Positions 8,642 through 17,943 are shown, counted from the stretch's first letter. The stretch: 64,000 bases of DNA from Fictibacillus enclensis (GCF_001457035.1 NZ_KQ758620.1:310001-374000), one strand, 5' to 3'. Numbers and translations are program-made. The notes: generated by a model from the sequence alone, not told the origin.

Positions 8642-9082
8642 TTAACTAGGATTTTCAAGGATATATTTTAGTTTTTGTAAGTCCTTCATATTTGCCTTTT
8701 TCATCATCTTTGATATAAATGGAGTAATGATTTTAGAAAAGCCTTCTGGGTTTCCTTTGTTTCTTAATATCATTCGAGTCTGATTATGATCCAAAGAAGA
8801 CCAAGTATAAATCGTCTCCATCGGAAAAGGACCATTAGCTGTTTTCATTGCAAGCTCTTTTTCTGGTATAACTCCAACAATTTCATATACATATGCAAGC
8901 TCTCTGCCTAAAAACTTTGCTTTGAAAGCAATTTTCGAACCAACTTTTAGTGGTTTAGGTGTTTTCCATTCCGCTGAATGAATGTTTACATACCAAGTTG
9001 GTGCATTTTCAGGGTCGGATGCATAGCTTGAAACTTTCTCTATAGGACAGTTTATAATGATTTCTGTTACAACATCTACCAT
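8642..9082 (-). CDS. SRPBCC (polyketide cyclase/START-like) protein
   Basis: 146-residue cytoplasmic protein of the SRPBCC superfamily, which forms a helix-grip pocket for hydrophobic ligands. It opens with the usual EIIINCPIEKVSSYASDPEN pattern, in which a short strand leads into the helix that lines the pocket, and ends with a long C-terminal helix. It follows the ArsR-SRPBCC regulator by 27 bp and is likely co-transcribed. Two adjacent SRPBCC domains suggest both handle the same ligand. No catalytic activity can be assigned. Confidence 0.78.
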   Translation of the reverse strand: MVDVVTEIIINCPIEKVSSYASDPENAPTWYVNIHSAEWKTPKPLKVGSKIAFKAKFLGRELAYVYEIVGVIPEKELAMKTANGPFPMETIYTWSSLDHNQTRMILRNKGNPEGFSKIITPFISKMMKKANMKDLQKLKYILENPS

Positions 9083-9109
9083 CCGGGTAATCCTCCAATT
9101 ATTTCTTCC

Positions 9110-9886
9110 TCATTTATTTTCAAGATAATTTTTTAGTAAAGTACCAAGAAGATAATTCCATCCATTAGTATGCTCTTGTTCCCAATCCTCTTTAATAATA
9201 CCTGACGCTGTATGCGAAAGTTGAAGCAGGGTTCCCCCATCCTTCTCAATTAACCGATAAGTATAAGCACTATTTACCGCTCCTTGCATCCCAAGATGAC
9301 CTTGTAAACGAATTTCTTCAGGGGCATTCACATAATAAACATTTCCCCAAATAGCGCCCTTATTTTCTCCCCATTTTTCAATGAATTGCCCTCCCAGAAC
9401 GGGGTTAAAAGTCAATTGAGAACTTTGATCCTTTGGAGCTAATCGAAATTCCCACCAATCCTGTACATCTTCCGTTAATGCCTTGTAAACCTTTTCTCTA
9501 GGCGCGTTCATAAAAATCTCTTGCTCAATATGAAATTGATTATTATTAGTTGCCATTGTATTTTTCCTCCCTTGTTCTACTGTGGTTTGTAAGTTTATTA
9601 ATGAACTTGCAGCAGTTTGTACGAATTTTCCTACCCAGCGATTATGCACCTCTTGGAGAGGCACCGCATTAAGAAAGTTTCTTCTATATTTTCCTTCACG
9701 CCGAACGATAACCAAATTCCCCTCTTCCAGAATATTCAAGTGTTTCATAATAGAATATCGAGTAACATCAGGAAAAAAATCATTAAGTTCAGTTGTTGTT
9801 TTTGGTGATAACTTGAGGAGGTCAAGAATTCCTCTTCGAATTGGATGATCCAAAGCTCTAAAAACGCTGGAAAGCTCTTCTTTCAT
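9110..9886 (-). CDS. ArsR-type HTH fused to SRPBCC (AHSA1-like) domain
   Basis: 258-residue fusion. Residues about 1-95 form an ArsR/SmtB winged helix (FRALDHPIRRGILDLL, then TRYSIMKHLNILEE as recognition helix). Residues about 115-258 form an AHSA1-type SRPBCC domain ending in GWNYLLGTLLKNYLENK. No metal-binding CxC motif is seen in the HTH part, so ligand binding by the SRPBCC half is the likelier signal. Upstream lie two tandem dyads with the GTGACC core, probable autoregulatory operators. Family members are common in Bacillaceae as HTH-SRPBCC regulators. Confidence 0.82.
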   Translation of the reverse strand: MKEELSSVFRALDHPIRRGILDLLKLSPKTTTELNDFFPDVTRYSIMKHLNILEEGNLVIVRREGKYRRNFLNAVPLQEVHNRWVGKFVQTAASSLINLQTTVEQGRKNTMATNNNQFHIEQEIFMNAPREKVYKALTEDVQDWWEFRLAPKDQSSQLTFNPVLGGQFIEKWGENKGAIWGNVYYVNAPEEIRLQGHLGMQGAVNSAYTYRLIEKDGGTLLQLSHTASGIIKEDWEQEHTNGWNYLLGTLLKNYLENK

Positions 9887-9925
9887 TTCAGACTCCTCTC
9901 ACAGAAACAATTGGAAATCTTTCAA

Positions 9926-9968
9926 GTGACCAAAAGGTAACATTTAATACGTGACCTAATAGTAACAT
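9926..9968. promoter_or_regulatory. two tandem ArsR-type operators
   Basis: GTGACCAAAAGGTAACAT (9926-9943) and GTGACCTAATAGTAACAT (9951-9968) are direct repeats 25 bp apart. The first is a dyad (GTGACC/GGTAAC, five of six pairs) and the second a weaker version. They lie 40-80 bp upstream of the ArsR-SRPBCC start, as expected for autoregulation. Confidence 0.6.
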
Positions 9969-10003
9969 GTAGAGAAAAACTAGTCAATCCTTGTAAAAAT
10001 ATA

Positions 10004-10037
10004 AAAAGGCAACACTCAAAAGGGATAGTTGCCTTTT
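10004..10037. terminator. AAGGCAAC-family hairpin
   Basis: AAAAGGCAAC / GTTGCCTTTT arms with A- and T-rich flanks. It is not downstream of any intact gene. On the minus strand it would end transcripts coming from the pseudogene region to its right. Confidence 0.6.
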
Positions 10038-10140
10038 ACTAAAGCGATAATTTTATTAATTACGGAGGTTTCACAGTCATCGGTTGAAGATTTTTACGAT
10101 TTCTGCTTACCGTAAAACTATTTTCCCGGCTGCTTCAACA

Positions 10141-10416
10141 TGTCCGGACTGTATGTTGCAACACATGGATATTGGTAATTCTTTAAAAAAACTAACGGAA
10201 CCAGTGTCAACTGATTCCGTCAGCAAGATTATTTAAGACACCATTTTAGTTGTGCTTTATCATTTTTGGCCGATCATTTAACTAAAATAAATCAGGATTC
10301 TTTGAAACAAAGTGATCAAGCAAGGCACGCACTTCGTCTGTTGACTTTGTGTGGAATAATTGATTTCTTAATTCACCTGCTCCTCGGAATCCTTTGACAT
10401 AGATCTTAAAAAAGCG
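10141..10416 (-). pseudogene. dus 3'-end remnant (copy A)
   Basis: Bases 10270-10416 match the last 147 bp of the intact dus region (16957-17103) with one visible mismatch, including stop codon and coding sequence for the C-terminal 40-odd residues. At 10196-10221 is a copy of the dus terminator. The segment to its left (10141-10195) is absent beside the intact dus but recurs at 19827-19885. The gene has no 5' part here. Confidence 0.85.
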
Positions 10417-10476
10417 TGGGTCCCATTAGAAATTGAAAAAGGATGTGTTTGCTTGATCAGTTATATATTGCGATAC

Positions 10477-10584
10477 TAGACTTGGTTTTTCTGAGATAGA
10501 CGAATGGAAGGATTGGCTGACACACATCTTAAAACAAGACATTGTCAATCTATCCATTCATCTGCGCACAAGAGATGAAATGAG
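10477..10584 (+). pseudogene. internal dus fragment in inverted orientation
   Basis: Encodes on the plus strand [13 protein letters not shown] and following residues, matching dus codons at 17521-17413 (opposite strand) with about five mismatches in 108 bp. It points the other way from the dus 3' remnant 60 bp to its left, so an inversion or two separate insertions occurred. Confidence 0.8.
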
Positions 10585-10664
10585 AAGAAGTGTCAGATGT
10601 TTTACAAAAAAGATTACGATCTTTCTTTACCTAAGCAGTCCTTGAGCAATTATTAAGCAATAAA

Positions 10665-10704
10665 AAAACCGGCTTCCATTCCCTCTTTAATGAGAGCCGG
10701 TTTT
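10665..10704 (-). terminator. terminator of the lost alcohol dehydrogenase
   Basis: AAAACCGGCT / AGCCGGTTTT hairpin with T-run on the minus strand, directly after the stop codon of the remnant at 10711. Confidence 0.8.
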
Positions 10705-10710
10705 GATTTA

Positions 10711-10915
10711 TTACGATTTCTTCAAAATATTCATCACAGATTCCGGATCAAGCTCTTTGTATGTGCCCACTCCAGGTTTAATGAACGTTTTTTCGACGAT
10801 GCTTCCGAACTCACTATCGTCAATATCATAATCACGAAGTGTGCTTGGTGCACCGAGAGAGTTCCAGAAACTACGGAGTGCTTGAGCTCCTTCTTCGGTA
10901 AGTTCTGTATCACTT
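10711..10915 (-). pseudogene. C-terminal remnant of iron-containing alcohol dehydrogenase
   Basis: The minus strand encodes about 68 residues containing LTEEGAQALRSFWNSLGAPS, DYDIDDSEF, FIKPGVGTYKELDPE and ILKKS then stop. This is the C-terminal helical end of group III (YugJ/BDH-like) alcohol dehydrogenases, normally about 390 residues. No start codon, catalytic domain or metal ligands remain. To the right lies the promoter of the phosphoesterase gene. Confidence 0.7.
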
Positions 10916-11020
10916 TAATGATCAACTTTTACAATTTTTTCACTTCTTTAATATAGTAAATTCACACAGAAGGGTTAAGCTTCTATAGGATTGCAAATTC
11001 AAAGATTAGGAGCTAATAGT

Positions 11021-13483
11021 ATGAATTTGATTAGAAAGTATAAGAAGACAATCGCCGGTGTGGCGTTAGCTTCTCTTTTTATAGGGTCGAGCGCATCTGC
11101 AGCCTATACCCTTTTGGCTGGACCAAAAGCTGACGGCACTTCTGTTACACCCAGTGGGTGGAAGCTGACTCCGGCGGGAAAACAGGTGAATTTGGGGAGT
11201 TTCCCAATTGGCGGTGCCCTTTCGCCGGATGGAAAATATCTCGTCGTCTCGAATGCCGGGGCGGGCACACAGTCCCTGCAAGTGATTGATACCGCAACGA
11301 AAACAGTGGTACAGACAATCGCGTATGAATGGCCTGAAGCCTTGTATTTTGGTGTAGCCTTCAGTCCTGACGGCAAAAAAATGTACGCATCTGCCGGCGG
11401 CAACAACAAAGTGCGCGTGTTTGATTTCAACAGCGGCAAATTGACGGAAAAAGATCCGATTCTCATGAAGGATGATAAAAACTCGGAATTTTATCCTGCG
11501 GGAATTTCGGTAGCACCTGATGGCAAGTCTCTTTATGTGGCAAATAATGTGCATCACTCTGTATCCAAAGTCAATCTTGAAAACAACCAGATCACTGCCA
11601 CTGCTCCTGTTGGCAAGAGACCATATGCGGCTGAGCTGAGTAAAGATGGAAGCACGCTTTATGTGAGCAATTGGGGAGAAAGCAGCGTTACAGCGTTGAA
11701 TACGAAGGATATGTCGGTTAAAAAGACCATTCCGGTAGGACTCCATCCAAATGCGATCACCGTGAACCCCGTGAATGGCACCATTTATGCTGCAAACTCA
11801 GACAGCGATGACATTTCCATCATTGATGCAAAACAGCTAAAGGCAACGAATAAGGTCTCCCTCGCTCCGTATAAAGGTGCACCCACCGGGAGCCAGCCGG
11901 ATTCCTTAACCGTAAGCAAAGACGGAAAAACGCTGCTCGCTGCGAACGCAGGCAACAACGATGTTGCGGTAATTGATGTTGCACAGCAAGATCAGGCTCG
12001 GGTGAAAGGCTTGATTCCAACCGGCTGGTATCCGACAGGAGTTTACCTTGGCAAGGATGATAAGGAGATTTACGCGATTAATGCGAAGGGACTCGGAGCC
12101 GGACCAAATGACAAATCAAAACAATGGCTCGGAAATATGATTAATGGATCGCTGTCCATCCTGAACGTTCCTGATGAGGAGCAGCTGAAGAAGTATTCCG
12201 ATCAGACGAACAAAAACAACAATGTTTCTCAAGCCTCCAAAAATAGCTGGTGGGATATGAATAAGGATAATAGTGAGGCATTCCCTATTCCCCGCTATCC
12301 GGAACAAGGGAAGTCTCCGATCAAGCATGTCATATATGTGATTAAAGAGAATCAAACATACGATCAGGTATTTGGAGACGCAGAGAATACCAATGGCGAT
12401 CGAAGCTTGGCGATCTATGGCAAGGATGTGACGCCAAACCACCATAAGCTTGCGAAACAGTTTGTGACGCTGGACAATTTTTATGCGGATGCGGAGGTAA
12501 GTGCTGACGGCCACAACTGGACGACGCAAGGAAAAGCCAATGATTATGTACAAAAAAACTGGCTGGCCAACTACTCCGGCAAAAACCGCGATTACGACTT
12601 TGATGGCGGCGGCGGTGGCAGCCAATTGGATGAAGCTCCTTATACCCGTTCAAAAGAAGGTTATATTTGGGATGTGGCCATGAAAGCAGGTAAGTCGTTT
12701 AAAAACTACGGCGAGTTCGCCTACCGGTACGATCCCGAGACGAAAACCTATTTGCCGAACAATCCGGATACGACCGATTTCGGAGGGAACTACGATCCGA
12801 ACTATCCGAGCTGGGATCTGGACATTTCGGATATTACGCGTTACGACGAATGGAATAAGGAATTCAAACAATATGAACAGAACGGCAATCTCCCTAATTT
12901 TGAAACCGTCTATTTGCCGAATGACCACACGGGCGGATCGAAGTGGGGCCCTCAGGAAATCGTTGCCCAGAATGACCATGCCCTAGGAAAGCTGGTTGAC
13001 ACTGTCAGCCATTCGAAGTATTGGAAAGACACGGCGATTTTTGTGGTTGAAGATGATGCCCAGGGCGGTGTTGACCATGTGGATGCCCATCGAAGTGTTG
13101 CACTTGCGATAAGCCCGTATACGCAGCTCGGAAAAGTGGACAGCACATTCTATGACACACCGGCCGTACTCCGAACGATGGAGCTGATCCTTGGCTTACA
13201 GCCGATGACACAAAACGAATCGGCCGCGATCCCGATGTTCAATTCCTTTACATCGCGCCCAAATTTCGCTCCATATAACTTTAAGGAAACGAAGTATTGG
13301 ACACAGGATGGCCAGTTGAAAGACACGAACACTGCCACAGCCGGAACTTCAACTTCAGGAGAAAGCCTTTATCCGAAAGATATGGACTTCTCGAAGCCAG
13401 ATACCGTGGACAGGCAGCGCCTGAACAGGGAAAACTGGAAGAAGATTAAAGGATATTATCCAACCGTAAAGCCTCAAAACTAA
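11021..13483 (+). CDS. exported YVTN beta-propeller / phosphoesterase protein
   Basis: Secreted or surface phosphoesterase of about 820 residues. A signal peptide (KYKKTIAGVALASLFIGSSA) is followed by a YncE-like beta-propeller (about 40-390) with repeated SPDGK, APDGKSLYVAN and SKDGKTLLAAN strands, then a PF04185-type phosphoesterase (about 435-780) with VIKENQTYDQVFGD, TLDNFYADAEVSADGHNW and FVVEDDAQGG, likely metal-binding regions. ATG at 11021 has AGGAG eight bases upstream; the TTG at 10991 lacks a site. The substrate is unknown, but the domain is shared with phospholipase C and acid phosphatases. Upstream TTTACA and TTTCAC ten bases apart hint at PhoP control. It may scavenge phosphate. 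Confidence 0.85.
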   Translation: MNLIRKYKKTIAGVALASLFIGSSASAAYTLLAGPKADGTSVTPSGWKLTPAGKQVNLGSFPIGGALSPDGKYLVVSNAGAGTQSLQVIDTATKTVVQTIAYEWPEALYFGVAFSPDGKKMYASAGGNNKVRVFDFNSGKLTEKDPILMKDDKNSEFYPAGISVAPDGKSLYVANNVHHSVSKVNLENNQITATAPVGKRPYAAELSKDGSTLYVSNWGESSVTALNTKDMSVKKTIPVGLHPNAITVNPVNGTIYAANSDSDDISIIDAKQLKATNKVSLAPYKGAPTGSQPDSLTVSKDGKTLLAANAGNNDVAVIDVAQQDQARVKGLIPTGWYPTGVYLGKDDKEIYAINAKGLGAGPNDKSKQWLGNMINGSLSILNVPDEEQLKKYSDQTNKNNNVSQASKNSWWDMNKDNSEAFPIPRYPEQGKSPIKHVIYVIKENQTYDQVFGDAENTNGDRSLAIYGKDVTPNHHKLAKQFVTLDNFYADAEVSADGHNWTTQGKANDYVQKNWLANYSGKNRDYDFDGGGGGSQLDEAPYTRSKEGYIWDVAMKAGKSFKNYGEFAYRYDPETKTYLPNNPDTTDFGGNYDPNYPSWDLDISDITRYDEWNKEFKQYEQNGNLPNFETVYLPNDHTGGSKWGPQEIVAQNDHALGKLVDTVSHSKYWKDTAIFVVEDDAQGGVDHVDAHRSVALAISPYTQLGKVDSTFYDTPAVLRTMELILGLQPMTQNESAAIPMFNSFTSRPNFAPYNFKETKYWTQDGQLKDTNTATAGTSTSGESLYPKDMDFSKPDTVDRQRLNRENWKKIKGYYPTVKPQN

Positions 13484-13494
13484 TAAAAGCACGT

Positions 13495-13537
13495 AAAAAA
13501 AGAGCTGTCCCTCTTTGCTTGTTGGACAGCTCTTTTT
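13495..13537. terminator. bidirectional terminator
   Basis: AAAAAAGAGCTGTCC / GGACAGCTCTTTTTT hairpin between the convergent phosphoesterase and RND genes. Confidence 0.9.
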
Positions 13538-13548
13538 TCTGTTCAGTA

Positions 13549-16500
13549 TTATGCCGGCAGCTTCTTTCGTTGGTCCATTTTTGTTTTTTTCGCTTTCGAA
13601 AAGAGCCATTGATACATGATAGGTATAACCAGAAGGCTGATGAGCGTTGAACTGATCACCCCTCCGATGACGACGGCTCCCAGCGTTTTTGAAATAATGA
13701 CATTGCCGCCGCCAGAAAATGCCAATGGGAGAAGAGTGAATATGGTCGCTCCCGCCGTCATCAACACCGGCCTTACTCTTGTTGCCGTTCCTTGCAGAAT
13801 GGCTTGTTTCGTCTCCAACCCTTCTGCAAGGTTTCGTTCAATTTTATCGACGAGCACAATTCCGTTTGTGACGACGATCCCTCCGAGCATGAGCATGCCG
13901 ATCAATGCAGCAAGGTTCCATTCCAGCTTAAATATCACCATGCTCCAAACCGAACCGATCAGCGCCAGCGGGATACATAGGATCACAGCAGCCGGCGCGT
14001 ACCAGCCGCGGAAAACGGCACTGACGATCATGAGGACGAGAAGGACAGAAAGAGAAAGTGCCGCCCCCATCTCCGCTATCATTTGTTTCATCTGTTTTGA
14101 GATTCCCCCGACTGAATATTCCATTCCTTCAGGAAGATCGAGGTTGTTCATTGTTTCTTTTACCTGCTTTGTCACCTTGCCGATGTCTCTCGTCACAATA
14201 TTTCCGGTAACTGCAGTAAACGGGCGTCCATCCTTTTCGCTGATCACCGACTGGGTGTCCATTTTCAAGGTGGTAATTTCCGCAAGGGATACCTTTGAAC
14301 CGTCCTTTGTCGTGAACATTTCATGGCCAATTTGGGAAAGAATCGTTTTTTGCGGATCCGGATCGTTTTTTTGTATCGGGATTTCTTCAGCGCTGGAATG
14401 AATCTCAATCGGTATTTTCTTATCGCCTGCTGACAAGGTCACCTTATCGTCCTGCGGGAGATAGAGATCGATCAGTTTCAGGACATCGTCAACGTTGATG
14501 CCCAGCTGCTCGATTTTTGCCTGATTCAGTGACAGCTGATATTTCATCGATTCATCTGAATCACTCGCCGTTCCTTCCACGCTCAGACCTGGAATCATCT
14601 GGAGTTTGTTTCGCACCAGAATCGCCGCTTTATTCAAATCCTTGTGATCAGCACCAGTTAAGATGACCTTTAATCTCGAATCGTCCCCCGAAATGGCCTG
14701 ATTGGAAACGGTATAAACGGCAGATGTTGATAACAAAGTAAACTGCTGCCGCAATTGCTTTATGAAAGCATCCGGATCGGTTTCAGGCTTAATTCCAACA
14801 GTAACATTGGCGATGTTATGTTTTTGCATCCACCCTCCGCCTTCATCAAATACATCATCAAACATGGGTGTAAAGTTCGATCCAAGGGTTGAAGAATACG
14901 TTTCTACGTTTGAGTTGTTCTTTAAGATCGATTCAACATTTTTTACCTCTGCGTCAACATCAGTAAGCTGTGCGTCCTCGGGAAGTTCAATCTGGATCGC
15001 CACGTCCTTCGAATTTCCTCTAGGAAAAAGGTTGACGGGAAGGAAGGCAGCAACGGCAATGGTAATGCTTAAGAGAACAAATGCTGCGCTCACCACCCAT
15101 TTTTTCTTATGAAAGGCCCATTGCAGAATGTTATGTGCCGGCCTTTCGATCTCAGGTGTCTTGCCCATGTCCTGTTTGCTCCATAGCAGATGAGCCAAAG
15201 CTGGAACGACCAGGATGGACACTGCAAGTGATGTGATCAGAGCAATGACAACTGCCCATGCAAATCCTGAAAAAGCGGAACTGATCATCCCCCCGAGGAT
15301 CGAGATAGGGATGAAAACAGCTACCGTTGTCGCTGTTGATGAAACAATTGCCGGAATCATTTCCACTACCCCATTCGCCAGTTGTGTGAGACGTAACGGT
15401 CCACCCACCTTATCCATTCGTTTTCGGTACATATTATCGATGACAACGATTGAATCATCAACTACCCGGCCCATCGCCACAATCAATCCGGATATGGTTA
15501 ATAGATTCAGACTGATGCCCATCACTTTTAACAGGGTTGTAGCGGTAAGAAGACAGATAGGCAATGACAAGGCAATGATCATTGTGGATCGAATATTCCT
15601 GAAAAAGAAGAAGACACATAAAACAGTAAATACAATGCCCAACAATCCTTCTTTAATCAAACCTTGTAACGCGGAGTCAATCTCTTTTCCCTGATCCAAT
15701 AAAACAGTGAGATCAACCATCTTAGACTTTATTTCCGGAATCATTTCCATCCGCTCGTTAATGCTTTGCGTGACATCCGTAATGTTCGAAGAAGGGGTTT
15801 TCAATACGTCCAGCAGGACACTGGGTTCTCCTTTCGTCCGGGTAACGGACTGCAGATCAACCATACTTTTATCGATTTTGGCCACTTCTTTTAAAGCAAC
15901 AGTTTGGCCATTCTTTGCGGGAATCTTAAGGTTGCTGAGGTCTCTCTTATTCATCGTCCAATCTGTTATTCGAATAGGCAGGATTACTTGCCGGTTTGTT
16001 CCATTATTCTCCTTGATCGATCCTTGAGGCCAAATGGGATGAATCGAGGAAAGAGCCTCTTTGATCTCTTTTGCCGTAACACCGTATTTTTCAAGCGCGG
16101 CCGGTATTAGTGTCAGCATATAACCATTATTTCCGCCACCTGTGACCCGCACGTCCCGGACACCTGGCACCCGTTTTAGTTCAGTCACTACTTTTTTCCG
16201 AATGGAAGAACGAAGCTTGCTTTCATCGATGTTTGTTGAACCGCTTGTCAAACTTAATCGCATCACAGGAAAGGAATTCGTGCTGACCCTTGTGATTAAA
16301 GGCTTTTTCACACCTGCCGGAAAGCGAATTTGATCAACAGCCGCTTTTACTTCATTTTCTGCCTTTCTCATATTGGTGTGGCTCGGAAAATAAAAGCTTC
16401 CCATCAACCCTCCATCAAACGAGTTCATTTCCATATTATCCAGATTATCAACGGAATGGACCGCCTCTTCCACTTTTGCAGTAACGTTGCGTTTAACCTG

Positions 16501-16674
16501 ATCGGCCTGATATTGGTCTGCCTGGATGGTGACCATCAATGCTGTATTGTTAATCGGCGGCAAGTAATCGCGCTGCATCTGAAAGGCGGATAAACCGCCC
16601 CACACCAAGAGGAGAATAACGCATGTTAAAATAAGGACAGACCGTTTCATCGTTCCTTCAATAAATGTATTCAT
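13549..16674 (-). CDS. RND-family efflux transporter (SwrC/YerP-like)
   Basis: Inner-membrane proton-driven exporter of 1041 residues, the size of B. subtilis SwrC (YerP), which exports surfactin. It shows TM1 (about 12-32), a large extracellular porter domain, TM2-6, a second porter loop and TM7-12. The TM4 aspartate pair is present in GRVVDDSIVVID. The N-terminal MNTFIEGTMKRSVLILTCV starts at ATG. In B. subtilis yerP lies between gatB and dgkB next to the TetR gene yerO; here the pump sits beyond rlmCD and has no adjacent regulator, only a dyad and a truncated frame. Substrate unknown: a lipopeptide or drug is plausible. Confidence 0.88.
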   Translation of the reverse strand: MNTFIEGTMKRSVLILTCVILLLVWGGLSAFQMQRDYLPPINNTALMVTIQADQYQADQVKRNVTAKVEEAVHSVDNLDNMEMNSFDGGLMGSFYFPSHTNMRKAENEVKAAVDQIRFPAGVKKPLITRVSTNSFPVMRLSLTSGSTNIDESKLRSSIRKKVVTELKRVPGVRDVRVTGGGNNGYMLTLIPAALEKYGVTAKEIKEALSSIHPIWPQGSIKENNGTNRQVILPIRITDWTMNKRDLSNLKIPAKNGQTVALKEVAKIDKSMVDLQSVTRTKGEPSVLLDVLKTPSSNITDVTQSINERMEMIPEIKSKMVDLTVLLDQGKEIDSALQGLIKEGLLGIVFTVLCVFFFFRNIRSTMIIALSLPICLLTATTLLKVMGISLNLLTISGLIVAMGRVVDDSIVVIDNMYRKRMDKVGGPLRLTQLANGVVEMIPAIVSSTATTVAVFIPISILGGMISSAFSGFAWAVVIALITSLAVSILVVPALAHLLWSKQDMGKTPEIERPAHNILQWAFHKKKWVVSAAFVLLSITIAVAAFLPVNLFPRGNSKDVAIQIELPEDAQLTDVDAEVKNVESILKNNSNVETYSSTLGSNFTPMFDDVFDEGGGWMQKHNIANVTVGIKPETDPDAFIKQLRQQFTLLSTSAVYTVSNQAISGDDSRLKVILTGADHKDLNKAAILVRNKLQMIPGLSVEGTASDSDESMKYQLSLNQAKIEQLGINVDDVLKLIDLYLPQDDKVTLSAGDKKIPIEIHSSAEEIPIQKNDPDPQKTILSQIGHEMFTTKDGSKVSLAEITTLKMDTQSVISEKDGRPFTAVTGNIVTRDIGKVTKQVKETMNNLDLPEGMEYSVGGISKQMKQMIAEMGAALSLSVLLVLMIVSAVFRGWYAPAAVILCIPLALIGSVWSMVIFKLEWNLAALIGMLMLGGIVVTNGIVLVDKIERNLAEGLETKQAILQGTATRVRPVLMTAGATIFTLLPLAFSGGGNVIISKTLGAVVIGGVISSTLISLLVIPIMYQWLFSKAKKTKMDQRKKLPA

Positions 16675-16715
16675 GTGACCCTATTCCTTCCTTTTTCAAG
16701 CAAAATTCTTTATAT

Positions 16716-16734
16716 ATTAACGTTACTCGTTAAT
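16716..16734. promoter_or_regulatory. TetR-type dyad upstream of the RND gene
   Basis: ATTAACG and CGTTAAT, perfect 7-base arms around TTACT, 42 bp upstream of the RND start. TetR-family operators commonly have this form. No TetR gene is adjacent. Confidence 0.6.
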
Positions 16735-16785
16735 TGTAAAAAAGAAGTTACAGCGTATTAAAGAAACGGAAAGGAAGGTAAATAA

Positions 16786-16842
16786 ATGAATGTGAAAGCA
16801 CTAACCAGAAGCGTCAAAGAAATTCAGCAGCGTGTTTCCTAA
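16786..16842 (+). other. 18-codon frame divergent from the RND pump, possible regulator stub
   Basis: ATG at 16786 has AGGAAGG seven bases upstream and reads MNVKALTRSVKEIQQRVS before a stop. The good ribosome binding site, divergent position and nearby dyad suggest the 5' end of a lost regulator. The peptide is too short to assign. Downstream bases to 16905 contain no frame. Confidence 0.4.
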
Positions 16843-16905
16843 GACCCTGCGACCATGTTGCTCCAACAAAAATAGCAATGCAAAAAGAGCCATTGAAAAA
16901 AAGAA

Positions 16906-16931
16906 ACGGAACCAGTGTCAACTGATTCCGT
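16906..16931 (-). terminator. dus terminator
   Basis: ACGGAA.CAGT / ACTG.TTCCGT hairpin followed by a T-rich run on the minus strand. Copies occur in both dus remnants. Confidence 0.85.
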
Positions 16932-16968
16932 TAGCCATATTTCATTTCTTATAAGCCCGATCATTTAA

Positions 16969-17943
16969 CTAAAATAAATCAGGATTCTTTGAAACAAAGT
17001 GATCGAGCAAGGCACGCACTTCGTCTGTTGACTTTGTGTGGAATAATTGATTTCTTAATTCACCTGCTCCTCGGAATCCTTTGACATAGATCTTAAAAAA
17101 GCGATGAATAGCTGTGAACGGACGCAGCTCCAATTCGGAGTATTGATCAAGGAGATCAAGATGCAATCTTAAGAGATCCAGCAATTCTTTACTGCTATGC
17201 TGTTTCGGCTCCTTTTCAAAAGCAAATGGATTATGGAAAATACCACGGCCAATCATAACCCCATCCACACCATATTGCTCAACGAGCTTCAAGCCCGTTT
17301 GACGGTCAGGAATATCCCCATTGATTGTCAAAAGTGTATCAGGGGCCACCTCGTCACGAAGTTTCTTGATCTGCGGGATCAGCTCCCAATGCGCATCTAC
17401 CTTGCTCATTTCATCCCTTGTGCGCAGATGAATGGATAGATTGACAATGTCTTGTTTCAAGATGTGTGTCAGCCAATCCTTCCATTCGTCTATCTCAGAA
17501 AAGCCAAGCCTTGTCTTTACACTTACGGGTAATCCCCCTGCTTTTGCAGCTTGTATTAACTCTGCCGCAACTTCCGGACGACGGATCAGGCCGCTTCCCT
17601 TCCCATTCTGTGTCACATTGGGTACAGGACAGCCCATATTGATATCTATCCCCCGAAAGCCCATTTCCGCCATGCCAATGCTCATTTGCCGGAAATTTTC
17701 AGGATTATCTCCCCATATGTGGGCTACCATTGGCTGTTCATCCTCAGTAAACGTCAAACGCCCTTTTACACTCCGAATCCCTTCTGGATGACAATAACTT
17801 TCACTGTTTGTGAACTCTGTAAAAAAAACATCAGGTCTGCCAGCTTCACTCACTACATGACGAAAAACAACATCCGTCACTTCTTCCATTGGTGCTAATA
17901 TAAAAAATGGTCGTGGTAAGTCACGCCAAAAATTGTCTTTCAT
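16969..17943 (-). CDS. dus: tRNA-dihydrouridine synthase
   Basis: FMN enzyme that reduces uridine to dihydrouridine in the tRNA D-loop with NADPH. The 324 residues cover a complete TIM barrel plus C-terminal helical domain. The barrel starts [11 protein letters not shown], the catalytic cysteine is Cys105 in NMGCPVPNV, followed by the GKGSGLI loop, and the FMN phosphate site is GVMIGRG. It looks closest to the DusC-like bacterial branch. Its 3' end has decayed relatives at 10141-10416 and 19827-19980 and an inverted internal piece at 10477-10584. Confidence 0.92.
   Translation of the reverse strand: MKDNFWRDLPRPFFILAPMEEVTDVVFRHVVSEAGRPDVFFTEFTNSESYCHPEGIRSVKGRLTFTEDEQPMVAHIWGDNPENFRQMSIGMAEMGFRGIDINMGCPVPNVTQNGKGSGLIRRPEVAAELIQAAKAGGLPVSVKTRLGFSEIDEWKDWLTHILKQDIVNLSIHLRTRDEMSKVDAHWELIPQIKKLRDEVAPDTLLTINGDIPDRQTGLKLVEQYGVDGVMIGRGIFHNPFAFEKEPKQHSSKELLDLLRLHLDLLDQYSELELRPFTAIHRFFKIYVKGFRGAGELRNQLFHTKSTDEVRALLDHFVSKNPDLF

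Noticed and set aside
11066-11746. 226-codon minus-strand frame opposite the phosphoesterase
   Set aside because: Shadow frame; the plus strand carries a signal peptide and propeller motifs.
13616-14401. 261-codon plus-strand frame opposite the RND gene
   Set aside because: Shadow of a strongly coding minus-strand frame; no start signal and no recognisable domains.
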